Assembly: GCA_016721425.1 (NCBI GenBank)
Contig: JADKID010000031.1
Span: forward strand, 1 to 36,396
Length of the DNA stretch: 36,396 bases
Direction: 5' to 3'
Source: Bryobacterales bacterium
GTDB taxonomy: Bacteria; Acidobacteriota; Terriglobia; Bryobacterales; Bryobacteraceae
Both the position numbers and the translations under genes were made by a program. The stretch's first letter is position 1. Every line of letters begins with the position of its first letter. Positions 28,435-35,510 of the stretch are shown piece by piece. Below the pieces are notes generated by a model. It was not told the DNA's origin. It saw only the letters and a list, made by a program, of their open reading frames with translations, and did no database searches.

Positions 28435-29523
28435 GTGCTTTATTTCGACAACAACGCCACAACACCCATCGCGCCGGAAGTACTCGCCGTCCTCCAGCAG
28501 GTCCAGGCGGAGGTTTACGGCAACCCGTCCTCCATCCACCGCGCCGGCCAGGAGGCCCGCCGCTGCGTGGAGACGGCCCGTGCCCAGGTCGCTCAACTCC
28601 TCGGCTGTGACCCCAAAGAGATCGTCTTCACCTCCGGCGGTACCGAGGCCGATAACCTCGCTATCTTCGGCGCCGGCCCCGGCCATGTCGTCACCACCGC
28701 CATCGAGCACCCTGCCGTCCTCGCCGCCGCCCACGCCCACGGTGACTGCACCGTCGTCCCCGTCTCCTCCGACGGCCTCGTCGATCCCGACGACATCCGC
28801 CGCGCGCTGCGCCCCGATACCCGCCTCGTCTCCGTCATGCACGCCAACAACGAGACCGGCGCCATCCAGACTCTCACCCGCCACGAGGGGATCCTCCTCC
28901 ACTCCGACGGAGTCCAGGCCGCCGGCCGCATGCCCGTGAACGTCCGCGAGCTCGGCGTCGATCTCTACTCCATCACCGCCCACAAGTTCAACGGCCCCAA
29001 AGGCGTCGGCGCCCTCTATGTCCGCGACGGCGTCAAGCTTGCCCCCATACTCCACGGCGGACGCCACGAGCGCGAGCGCCGCGCCGGCACGGAGAACGTC
29101 GCCGGCATCGCCGCCCTAGGCGCCGCGGCTGCCCTCCCGCTGCCCAACGTGAAGGCGCTCCGCGACCGTCTGGAGCAGGGCGTCCTGGCCCGCATCCCCC
29201 ACGCCATCGTCAATTCCGCCGGCGCGCCCCGCATGAACAATACCTCGAACATTCGCTTCGAAGGCATTGAAGGAGAATCACTTGTCATCGCGCTCGATCT
29301 CGCCGGCATCGCCGTCTCCACCGGCGCCGCCTGCTCCTCCGGCGCCGTCCATCCCTCCCACGTCCTCACCGCCATGGGGCTCACCCCGGCCCAGGCCAAG
29401 TGCTCCATGCGCTTCTCCGTAGGTCGCTTCAACACCGAACAGCAGGTCGATACGCTCCTCGATACGCTCGAAAAAGCCGTCGCCCGCCTTCGGAAGCTTT
29501 CCCCGGTCTACACCCATGCCTGA
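28435..29523 (+). CDS. Cysteine desulfurase (NifS/IscS family)
   Basis: The 362-residue PLP enzyme takes sulfur from cysteine and hands it on as persulfide. It starts with GTG and reads (M)LYFDNNATTP. Other motifs are YGNPSSIHRAGQEAR, VFTSGGTEADNLAI, TTAIEHPAV, VMHANNETGAIQT, SDGVQAAGR, the PLP-lysine motif SITAHKFNGPKGVG, the RRAGTENVAG loop and the catalytic cysteine in STGAACSSG. All catalytic residues are intact. Its last 8 bases overlap mnmA, so its natural role is sulfur donor for tRNA 2-thiouridine. The GTG start was chosen because it is the first usable codon before the conserved YFDNNATTP strand. Confidence 0.95.
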   Translation: MLYFDNNATTPIAPEVLAVLQQVQAEVYGNPSSIHRAGQEARRCVETARAQVAQLLGCDPKEIVFTSGGTEADNLAIFGAGPGHVVTTAIEHPAVLAAAHAHGDCTVVPVSSDGLVDPDDIRRALRPDTRLVSVMHANNETGAIQTLTRHEGILLHSDGVQAAGRMPVNVRELGVDLYSITAHKFNGPKGVGALYVRDGVKLAPILHGGRHERERRAGTENVAGIAALGAAAALPLPNVKALRDRLEQGVLARIPHAIVNSAGAPRMNNTSNIRFEGIEGESLVIALDLAGIAVSTGAACSSGAVHPSHVLTAMGLTPAQAKCSMRFSVGRFNTEQQVDTLLDTLEKAVARLRKLSPVYTHA

Positions 29524-30631
29524 CGACCTCATCGCCGTTGCCATGTCCGGCGGAGTGGATTCCTCCACCGTCGCCGCGCTCCTCCAGCGCGAGGGCCGCA
29601 ACCTGGTCGGCATGACCATGCAGCTCTGGAATCAGCGCCGCCTGCCGCAACTGCAATCCGAGGGCCCGGCCACCGGCCGCTGCTGCTCGCTCGATGACGT
29701 TTACGACGCCCGCGCCGTCGCCGCCCAGCTCGGCATCCCCTACTACGTCGTGAATTTCGAAGACCGCTTCGAGCAGACCGTGGTCCGCCCCTTCGTCGAG
29801 GAATACCTGCACGGCCGCACGCCCATCCCCTGTACTTTGTGCAACAACCACGTCAAATTTGATCAATTTCTTGAGATGGCGGATGGCGTCGGCGCCAGCC
29901 ATATCGCCACCGGCCACTACGCCCGCGTGGACTACAACGAGGCCTCCGGCCGCTACGAAATGCGCCAGGGCCGCGACCTCGGCAAGGACCAGACCTATTT
30001 CCTCTTCGGCCTCCAGCAGGCCCAACTCGCCCGCACGCTCTTCCCCCTCGGCCACATGACCAAGCCCGAGGTGCGCGTCCTCGCCGCCTCGCTCGGCATC
30101 GCCACCGCCGCCAAGCACGACTCCCAGGAGATCTGCTTCGTCCCCAACGGCGACTACGCCGCCTTCATCGACGCCTACTTCGCCGAGCAGGGCATTAGTC
30201 GCGCGTCAGTCCAAGGCGAAGTCGTCGATACCGCCGGCAACGTCCTCGCCGCCCACGACGGCGTCCACCACTTCACCGTTGGCCAGCGCAAGGGCCTGCA
30301 CGTTGCGCCGAAAACAACGGATCATGAGCCACTTTATGTGATCGCCACCAACCCGCTGACGCAGCAGGTAGTTGTCGGTCACAACGACGAGCTCCTGCGC
30401 GCCACTCTCATCGCCAGGGACGTCAACTGGGTCTCCATCGCCCCCATCACCGAGCCACGCCCCGCCCAGGTCAAGATCCGCAACCGCCACCAGCCCGCCC
30501 CCGCCACCCTGTACCCCACCGCCGATCCGGCCCGCGTCGAAGTCCGCTTCCACCAGCCCCAACGTGCCGTCACCCCCGGCCAGGCTGCCGTTATGTACGA
30601 TTCCGATCTCGTCTGGCCGGCGGCTGGATAG
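29516..30631 (+). CDS. mnmA: tRNA-specific 2-thiouridylase
   Basis: MnmA thiolates the wobble uridine (s2U34) of Lys, Glu and Gln tRNAs, using ATP to activate the base and a protein persulfide as sulfur source. The 371-residue protein has the PP-loop AVAMSGGVDSSTVAALL, GMTMQLWNQ, the first catalytic cysteine in PIPCTLCNNHVKFDQFL, GHYARVDY, KDQTYFLFGLQ and the second catalytic cysteine in HDSQEICFVPNGDY. The C-terminal domain has FTVGQRKGLHVA and a beta-barrel ending PGQAAVMYDSDLVWPAA. The gene is intact. It starts inside the end of the desulfurase gene (8-bp overlap), giving translational coupling of sulfur donor and user. Confidence 0.96.
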   Translation: MPDDLIAVAMSGGVDSSTVAALLQREGRNLVGMTMQLWNQRRLPQLQSEGPATGRCCSLDDVYDARAVAAQLGIPYYVVNFEDRFEQTVVRPFVEEYLHGRTPIPCTLCNNHVKFDQFLEMADGVGASHIATGHYARVDYNEASGRYEMRQGRDLGKDQTYFLFGLQQAQLARTLFPLGHMTKPEVRVLAASLGIATAAKHDSQEICFVPNGDYAAFIDAYFAEQGISRASVQGEVVDTAGNVLAAHDGVHHFTVGQRKGLHVAPKTTDHEPLYVIATNPLTQQVVVGHNDELLRATLIARDVNWVSIAPITEPRPAQVKIRNRHQPAPATLYPTADPARVEVRFHQPQRAVTPGQAAVMYDSDLVWPAAG

Positions 30632-30640
30632 AATAGCGGT

Positions 30641-31655
30641 TTGGCCCGTCGATCCCATCTCCGCAACCACGCCGAGGCCGCCCTCGTCCGGGCGCTGCTC
30701 GCCCTCTTCCGCCGCGCCCCCGCGCCGCCCCTCACAGCCTTCCGCCTGGTAGACCGCCTCCTCCCCGCCTCCGCCGCGTCGCCGATCGCAATCTGGACCT
30801 CGCCCTCCCCGGCACCCCCCACGCCGAAATCATAGACGGCTGCTTCGAGTCGCTAGCCCGCGTCGTCGCCATGCTGGCGAGCTTTCCGGATATCGACAAG
30901 TCCAATATCCACAGCCTGATCCGCTATGAAGGCTTCGAGCATTTCGAGGCCGCCAAACGCACCGGCAAAGGCGTCCTCTTCGCCACCGCCCACCTCGGCA
31001 ACTGGGAGTTCTCCGCCTTCGCCCACGCCCTCATGGCCGAGCCCATGAGCTTCGTCGTCCGTCCCTTGGACAACCCCATGCTCGACGACCTCGCCAGCCG
31101 CTACCGCACCCTCTCCGGCAACAACCTCATCGGCCGGGGCAAGGACTTCCTCCGCCCCTCATCGCCGCCCTCCACCGCAACGAAGCCGTCGGCATCCTGA
31201 TCGATCAGACCGTCACCCCCGACCGCGGCATCTTCATCGACTTCTTCGGCCGCCCCGCCTGCGTCGATTCCGCCTTCGCCCGCCTCGCCGCCCGCACCGG
31301 AGCCGCCGTCATCCCCGGCTACGCCCTCTGGTCCGACGAAGAATCCCGCTACATCCTCCACTTCGATCCGCCCGTCCCCATCACCGGTGACGTCCAGGCC
31401 GACACCCAAGCCATCCACGCCCGCCTCGAATCCGCCATCCGCCGCCATCCCGCTCAATGGCTCTGGATCCACCGCCGCTGGAAAACCCGCCCCCCCGGCG
31501 AGCCGCCCCTCTATTTACCCAAACTGGGCTCACCCACCCAACCCAACCCCACCAACCCACCACCACCCACCCAACCCAGCCCCTCCAACCCATCGTGGGG
31601 CGGGCGCCCTCGCCCGCGCGGGTCCCCCTGGACCCGCCGCCCCCCTAGGGCATAA
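30641..31655 (+). CDS. Lipid A biosynthesis lauroyl/myristoyl acyltransferase family (two frameshifts)
   Basis: This is an LpxL/HtrB-type LPLAT enzyme that transfers acyl chains to lipid A at the inner membrane. The pieces join as LFRRAPAPPLTAFRLVDRLLP, then IDGCFESLARVVAML, FPDIDKSNIHSLIRYEG and the catalytic HX4 motif in FATAHLGNWEFSAFAHAL. They continue with FVVRPLDNPMLDDLASRYR, IGRGKDFLRP, LHRNEAVGILIDQTVTPDRG, FFGRPACVDSAFARLAARTG and HPAQWLWIHRRWKTRP. Shifts near 30775 and 31158 both coincide with C runs one base short, so assembly error is likely. The start is TTG at 30641, 9 bp after mnmA. The last ~45 codons cross low-complexity and REP-like DNA, so the true stop is uncertain; the family part ends near 31515. 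Confidence 0.85.
31531..31592. repeat. C-rich low-complexity tract, G-quadruplex-prone on the minus strand
   Basis: Irregular repeats of CCCAACC, CACCCACC and CCACCA fill about 60 bp. On the minus strand this reads as GGG runs separated by one to seven bases (GGGTTGGGTGGGTGG and so on), a classic G-quadruplex pattern. It lies between the conserved end of the acyltransferase and the MntA gene and directly abuts a REP-like palindrome. Confidence 0.7.
31591..31641. repeat. Palindromic REP-like element, copy 1
   Basis: Starts CATCGTGGGGCGGGC and ends with a hairpin whose 8-bp arms GCGGGTCC and GGACCCGC enclose CCCT. A first, imperfect stem-loop is formed by GGGCG and CGCCC. A second copy with about 85-90% identity occurs at 36308-36358. 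Two copies with compensated loops suggest a dispersed intergenic palindromic family. Confidence 0.75.
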
Positions 31656-31675
31656 TGATTGTTGGAGACGCACTC

Positions 31676-31981
31676 ATGGAGTCTGAATTTCCAATCCACG
31701 TTGATCCTCAGAGCCTGACAGAGATATGCCGGCGTTTCCAGGTAGACAAACTGTCGGTGTTCGGCTCTGTGGCGCGGGGCCAGATGCGAGCGGGTAGCGA
31801 TGTGGATCTGCTCGTGGAGTTTCTGCCGGCCGCGGAGATTGGACTCATCGAGTATGCCGGCCTGATGTTGGCCCTGTCCAATCTACTGGGCCGCAAGGTG
31901 GATTTGGTTTCCAAGCCCGCCCTGCGGCCGGTGCTCCGCGAGGCAATCCTGCACGAAGCTCAACTGCTCTATGCGGCGTGA
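31676..31981 (+). CDS. mntA: MntA-type nucleotidyltransferase antitoxin
   Basis: The protein of 101 residues belongs to the minimal nucleotidyltransferase family. The catalytic motif is VFGSVARGQMRAGSDVDLLV, that is GSX10DXD, with a further Asp in RKVDLVSKPAL. MntA antitoxins inactivate the HEPN RNase HepT by AMPylating its tyrosine. The ATG at 31676 was preferred to 31655 because GGAG lies at normal distance upstream and the extra residues are not conserved. The last 11 bases overlap the HepT reading frame, the standard MntA/HepT arrangement. The gene appears complete and active, in contrast to its partner. Confidence 0.9.
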   Translation: MESEFPIHVDPQSLTEICRRFQVDKLSVFGSVARGQMRAGSDVDLLVEFLPAAEIGLIEYAGLMLALSNLLGRKVDLVSKPALRPVLREAILHEAQLLYAA

Positions 31982-32324
31982 AGAGTTGTAGCTCCTCGAC
32001 ATCCGGGCGGCCGCTGAAGCGATTCAGCGCTTTTTAGCCGGATTTGACGAATCCACCTTTCGTGACTCCGAACTGGTCAGTAGTGCCGTCCTTCAGAAAC
32101 TGGCCGCCATCGGTGAGGCTACTGCAAGGGTTACCGCTGAGTTGCGTTCGCGCCATCCTGGAGTACCTTGGGCTGAGATCTCGGCCTTTCGCAACATCCT
32201 CGTGCATGCCTATTTTGGACTCGACTGGAAAGTAGTCTGGCTGGCAGCAAGCAAGCAGGTTCCCGTTTTGCGTGTTCAAGTTGAATCCATCCTTCGCGAT
32301 GAGTTCGATTCGGCGGCCGGCTGA
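31971..32324 (+). pseudogene. hepT: HepT-type HEPN toxin, interrupted by nonsense codon 7
   Basis: The frame from ATG 31971 reads MRREEL, then TAG (31989-31991), then LLDIRAAAEAIQRFLAGF through to the TGA at 32324: 117 codons with no other interruption. It contains the complete HEPN RNase/AMPylation motif RX4HXY in FRNILVHAYFGLDW. In relatives the position of the stop is usually Tyr (EELYLLDI), so a TAC or TAT to TAG substitution is the likely change. No ATG follows early enough to make a full protein. HepT cleaves RNA and MntA neutralises it by modifying the Tyr of RX4HXY. Here the toxin should be unexpressed unless TAG is read through or a non-ATG restart is used. Confidence 0.85.
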
Positions 32325-32481
32325 TTCAGAGCAGCGAAGACCGCACTCACGGGAACTCCAAATGCCGCCCGATACCCCGAGCCAGTCGCCTGGGCCACCC
32401 GCGGTGAACCGATCTCCTCCCAGTGGTGTGCTCCGCGCTCTCATGTGGTACGGTGCCCCCCCACCCGCCGCGCTACAGTGA

Positions 32482-33305
32482 GTGGTGCGCACAACCGTTC
32501 TCTGGACCCTGGCCGCCGCGGCCCTCGCCGTTGCCTGGGTCCTCGGCGCCCGCTCGCTCAGCCTGCTCGTGGACCGCTGGCAAACCCTGCGCCTGGGCGG
32601 CGGCCCTGTGGACCAACTCCGCTACGACAACGGCACGCTCGCCCTGGCCGGTGTGCGATTGGGCCTGCTGACGGCCGAGACCCTTCCTTCCGGCGTCAGC
32701 ATCACGCTAGGCCCAGGCGGACACGTGAGCCTCGGGCAGGCCGGCCGGCGATTTCCTTGCGGGCCCGGCCACGCCGTCCCGGCGCCAGGCGGGCTACCCG
32801 ACTTCACCTTTCAGCCTGACCCCGGCGACACCGTCACCTTCACGCAAGAGCAGAGCCATTTGAGCTGGCCGACCCCGCTCGAGATGAACTTCATGACCGG
32901 GCATGCGCCCTCCTGGCGCCGCCACCTCTACAGCCGCCTGACTTGGACCAAGCGCAGCGGCGCCCAATTGGAGATGCTGTGGCGCCTCCGCCAGGGCTAT
33001 TTCGGCGCCGAGGGCTGGAGGCCCCAGCGCATCGAATCTGGCTCGGCCGGGCTGGTCCAGACGACGATCACGGAACCGCCAGAGCTACTCGCCGCCGCCC
33101 GCGCCTACCTGGCCCGCACGCGCAAGTGGGCCCGGCCGCTACCACCTGGAAAGCCGCGGACCGGCCGCGGATGGCCGTGGCGAGATTGTCGCCGCGATCC
33201 ATCCCGGAAGACCAGCGGCCCTCCGCACCCGGCTCCGGCGTCTCCGTGGAACTGGTGGTGGATTACGCCTCCCGGCAAGTGACGCGGGAGATCGCCGCGC
33301 AGTAG
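32482..33305 (+). CDS. Membrane-anchored protein of unknown function (frameshift near the 3' end)
   Basis: The GTG start gives an N-terminal membrane anchor (TVLWTLAAAALAVAWVLGA). A beta-rich region follows: GPVDQLRYDNGTLALAGVRL, SITLGPGGHVSLGQAG, FTFQPDPGDTVTFTQEQSHL and RHLYSRLTWTKRSGAQLEML. At about 33140-33160 coding character moves to another frame, whose end SGVSVELVVDYASRQVTREI to 33305 reads like a genuine C-terminus. I do not recognise the family. The protein may sit in the inner membrane with the domain outside. It separates the MntA/HepT and ParD/ParE loci and shows no obvious operon partner. The 157 bp before it (32325-32481) contain nothing that I can identify. Confidence 0.45.
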
Positions 33306-33406
33306 CGGGGCCGTTTCACGCCAAGCCAATGCCGGAGTCTCGCCGCGACCTTCGACGCTAATTCCATCCCGCAGAAGTCTCTGAGGAAACTGCCACGCAT
33401 CCTACG

Positions 33407-33675
33407 GTGAAGCCACAAGCATCTCTCTCCCGGATCAGCTCAAGGACTTCGTCGACAATCAAGTGGGCTCCGGCCGCTACAGTAGCGTGAGCGAGTACGT
33501 TCGCGATCTCATCCGCGACGATGAGAAGCGCAGGGCGCACGACAGACTGGAAGCGCTTTTGATCGAAGGCATCCAGAGTGGCCAGCCCACGGAGATGACG
33601 CGGCAGGACTGGGACGACATTCGACGTGAAGCCTTCAAACAGTTCGAAGCGCGCAAGGCCAGGGAAACGGCCTGA
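33407..33675 (+). CDS. parD: ParD-family antitoxin, 5' frameshift
   Basis: The reading frame gives ATSISLPDQLKDFVDNQV, GSGRYSSVSEYVRDLIRDDE and KRRAHDRLEALLIEGIQSG, ending RREAFKQFEARKARETA. This is the ribbon-helix-helix N-terminus and toxin-wrapping C-terminus of ParD (CC2985-type) antitoxins, about 88 residues. No start codon lies in frame near the N-terminus. A GTG at 33407 would fit if one base were missing just after it (GTGAA-GCC). Inside the uncorrected frame the first Met or Val start is at 33463, which would remove the DNA-binding strand. The stop overlaps the ParE start (TGATG), so the two are translationally coupled. Confidence 0.78.
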
Positions 33676-33869
33676 TGGCTCGCGTCCTCACCAGGGAAGC
33701 CGCCAAACGAGATCTGATCGCTCAATGGGGTTGGTATGCGGAGAAAGCCGGCGTCGAGACCCCTGATCGCTTTCTGGCTGCCGCCGATGCAACACCCACA
33801 ATGCTCGCCAGCCAGCCCGCTCACCCGCCAGAGGCCTCCGACCAGAAGGGGAATCGATGGACCCGCTAG
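33675..33869 (+). pseudogene. parE: ParE-family toxin, C-terminally truncated
   Basis: The N-terminal half is a good ParE: MARVLTREAAKRDLIAQWGW, then YAEKAGVETPDRFLAAADAT and MLASQPA. Relatives run to about 95-100 residues, with a beta-hairpin core and a C-terminal strand carrying the toxic surface (typically ending VLHGSRD or similar). Here homology ends at residue ~50 and the frame stops at 64. None of the three downstream frames restores the family, so this is a real truncation and not a simple frameshift. A 26-codon frame after it (MDPLDEAAMLIGIPPKPATT, 33856 on) may be a remnant of another gene. A stable fold seems unlikely. Confidence 0.75.
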
Positions 33870-33933
33870 ACGAAGCTGCCATGTTGATCGGGATTCCGCC
33901 CAAGCCTGCCACTACTCTGGATAGTACGCCCGT

Positions 33934-34273
33934 TTAGCGAATTTGCGATTCCGCAAACACAGGCTGCACCTTCGGCCGCTCCGCCCGCCGCACCTGGATC
34001 TTCACCTCGATCCGCAAATCAAGGCGGTTCAGGACAGACATCAGGCGGTCAACCGTGAACCGCCCGAGATCTGCGTTTCGGATCCGCGAAGTCGGCGGCG
34101 GCGATGCCCGTGCGGTCATGTGCCGCCCGGACCGTGAGATGGTCCTTGTCGAGCGCCTTAATGATCTCTGCTGCAAGGATCGCCTTGAACTGCTCGGCGT
34201 CCCCGCTTCCCCGCCCAAGGTCGCGGAACACGTTTCCGCTGCCTCGGACAATTTCGAGCTTCTCGGCGTTCAT
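33934..34273 (-). CDS. higA: HigA-type HTH antitoxin (one frameshift)
   Basis: The start at 34273 gives MNAEKLEIVRGSGNVFRDLG, then DAEQFKAILAAEIIKALDKD and LTVRAAHDRTGIAAADF. A shift near 34085 follows, and RIRNADLGRFTVDRLMSVLN and RLDLRIEVKIQVRRAE then complete the HTH and dimer strand. This is the XRE HTH_37-like antitoxin that follows HigB (Gp49-like) toxins and represses its own operon. Its ATG overlaps the HigB stop (ATGA), the usual toxin-first order of higBA. Restoring the frame needs two bases added or one removed, which is less like a simple homopolymer error. The corrected length is about 113 residues. Confidence 0.82.
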
Positions 34274-34623
34274 CGCAATATCTCCTTCAGTTGCTTCAAA
34301 CGGTTCCCTACCAGGTCGATCTCACGTTGCGGCGTCTTGATACCTTGCCTCGATCTTTTCTGGAACGCATGCAGCACCCAAATATCGCTGCCGAGCTGGA
34401 CCGCGTACACAACGCGGAAAGCATCACCGTCGAAAGGTAGTGCGATCTCCAGCACCCCGGAACCAAGCCCATGCAACGGCTTCGCAATATCGGCCTTGCC
34501 ACCCTCGGCCGCAATCGTGGGCGCAGTCAGTCAGATGGATTGTGCCCCTTCCGGAAACTCCTCGAATGCCTTGAGTGCTGGCTTCAGCCAGGAAACGGGC
34601 CGGGTCTTACGGACTTCTGCCAT
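34270..34623 (-). pseudogene. higB: HigB-type RNase toxin, interrupted by nonsense codon 31
   Basis: From ATG 34623 the frame reads AEVRKTRPVSWLKPALKAF and EEFPEGAQSI, then TGA (complement of 34531-34533), then LTAPTIAAEGGKADIAKPL, HGLGSGVLEIALPFDGDAFR, VVYAVQLGSDIWVLHAFQKR and QREIDLVGNRLKQLKEILR. The whole 117-codon toxin is otherwise in one frame. HigB/Gp49-type toxins are ribosome-dependent mRNA endonucleases of the RelE fold, and VLHAFQKRSRQG carries the typical basic active-site segment. TGC or TGT (Cys) to TGA is the probable change. The surviving downstream ORF starts at Met 34476 and lacks the first third, so a functional toxin is unlikely. Confidence 0.85.
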
Positions 34624-34654
34624 TGGCTATCACCTGCGATCCCTGCAGCCTAAT

Positions 34655-34672
34655 GTTGTCGTATCTGACAAC
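34655..34672. promoter_or_regulatory. Inverted repeat upstream of higBA, candidate HigA operator
   Basis: GTTGTC and GACAAC are perfect 6-bp arms around GTATCT. The repeat begins 32 bp upstream of the HigB start. On the minus strand the TTGTCA inside it would also suit a -35 element. HigA/XRE antitoxins usually bind such palindromes overlapping their own promoter. Confidence 0.5.
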
Positions 34673-34825
34673 TAGACGTCAAGCCTGCGCCGTGAGACTA
34701 CGACGAGAGGGATGAGGCAAACGGGCCGCCGCTCACCGGACCGCCGTCGCCTTGGCCCTGGCGGCCGGGTCTGCGGCCGATTACCACAACGGCCTTCTAC
34801 TTCGATCTGTTACGCTCCAACAAGC

Positions 34826-35164
34826 ATGAAACTCCCCGGCGGTGCCGACGCGATTGTCGACATTTCGAAACTGCGCGACTACTGCCTGAACCCGCACCAT
34901 CCACGAGGACGGCACAAGGCCCGGGTCTTCCTCTCGACACTGGGTTTGGGCCAAGCTGACGCCGAAAGCCTGCGCCTCGCTTTGCTGATGGCCGTGCGAG
35001 AAGCGGATGCCGTTCCAGGTGAAGCCGACGAGTATGGTGTTCGCTATACAGTCGATTGCCGGATCATCCATGGGAGTCGCGAGGCCACGGTCCGGAGCAC
35101 CTGGATCATTCTCCGTGGCGAATCAGCTTCGCGGCTGACGAGTTGTTTTGTACTATTGGATTGA
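34826..35164 (+). CDS. DUF6883-like protein
   Basis: The 112-residue protein runs MKLPGGADAIVDISKLRDYC, LNPHHPRGRHKARVFLSTLG, LRLALLMAVREADAVPGEAD and EYGVRYTVDCRI, and ends STWIILRGESASRLTSCFVL. This matches my memory of the DUF6883 domain: the NPxHPRGRHKARVF segment, the GEADEYGxRY segment and the terminal RLTSCFVL are its hallmarks. The domain also appears at the C-termini of some secreted or phage-related toxins, but its activity is unknown to me. It is followed 9 bp later by a DUF4926-like gene, and the pair looks like a two-gene unit. The frame is open from 34712, but the first 38 codons have no family character. Confidence 0.7.
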   Translation: MKLPGGADAIVDISKLRDYCLNPHHPRGRHKARVFLSTLGLGQADAESLRLALLMAVREADAVPGEADEYGVRYTVDCRIIHGSREATVRSTWIILRGESASRLTSCFVLLD

Positions 35165-35173
35165 GGTAACGCC

Positions 35174-35392
35174 ATGCGCGAACTCGAACTACTCTCGGTG
35201 GTTGCGTTGCTCGAAGACGTCGACGGCCACGATCTGCGGCGCGGCCAGGTCGGCACGATTGTCGAACGGCTAGCCCCAGGTGTGTATGAAGTCGAATTCA
35301 GCGATGACGACGGCCGGACTTACGCTGGTTTGTCTCTGCGGGCAGATCAGTTGCTTCAGCTTCGTCACGAGCCAAGCCATCAGGCGGCTTGA
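35174..35392 (+). CDS. DUF4926-like small protein
   Basis: The 72-residue protein runs MRELELLSVVALLEDVDGHD, LRRGQVGTIVERLAPGVYEV and EFSDDDGRTYAGLSLRADQL, then LQLRHEPSHQAA. The pattern VALLEDV, LRRGQVGTIVE, VYEVEFSDDDGRTYA, L.ADQLL is that of DUF4926 proteins, small SH3-like barrels. GAGG lies upstream at normal spacing. The tight coupling to the DUF6883-like gene and its setting among TA loci make it a candidate partner or immunity protein. The frame is intact. Confidence 0.75.
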   Translation: MRELELLSVVALLEDVDGHDLRRGQVGTIVERLAPGVYEVEFSDDDGRTYAGLSLRADQLLQLRHEPSHQAA

Positions 35393-35394
35393 TC

Positions 35395-35510
35395 ACCCCG
35401 ATCTGCACTTTGCCAGTGCCTGCGGCGGCGAAGTTGGCTTGCCATTGACCGAAGGCCAACTCGCGGACCTGCCGAAGCGAAGTGATTCTCAGGCGGTGAG
35501 AAGCGCATGA
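35395..35510 (+). pseudogene. Possible C-terminal tail of a RelE/HigB-like toxin
   Basis: Between the DUF4926 stop and the next antitoxin, one frame reads DLHFASACGGEVGLPLTEGQ, LADLPKRSDSQAVRSA and stops at TGA 35508-35510, overlapping the antitoxin ATG (ATGA). The position, the coupled overlap and the LTEGQLADL pattern are what the end of the cognate toxin would look like. No active-site segment or 5' part is present. The family assignment is inference and could be wrong. Confidence 0.35.

Noticed and set aside
28006..29067. 353-codon minus-strand frame starting inside the cysteine desulfurase gene
   Set aside because: Only the part from 28404 on is real (SAM hydrolase). The upstream extension is antisense shadow of the desulfurase gene.
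31387..31686. Pro/Thr/His-rich plus-strand frames
   Set aside because: They translate the acyltransferase in wrong frames plus the low-complexity C-rich tract and the REP-like element.
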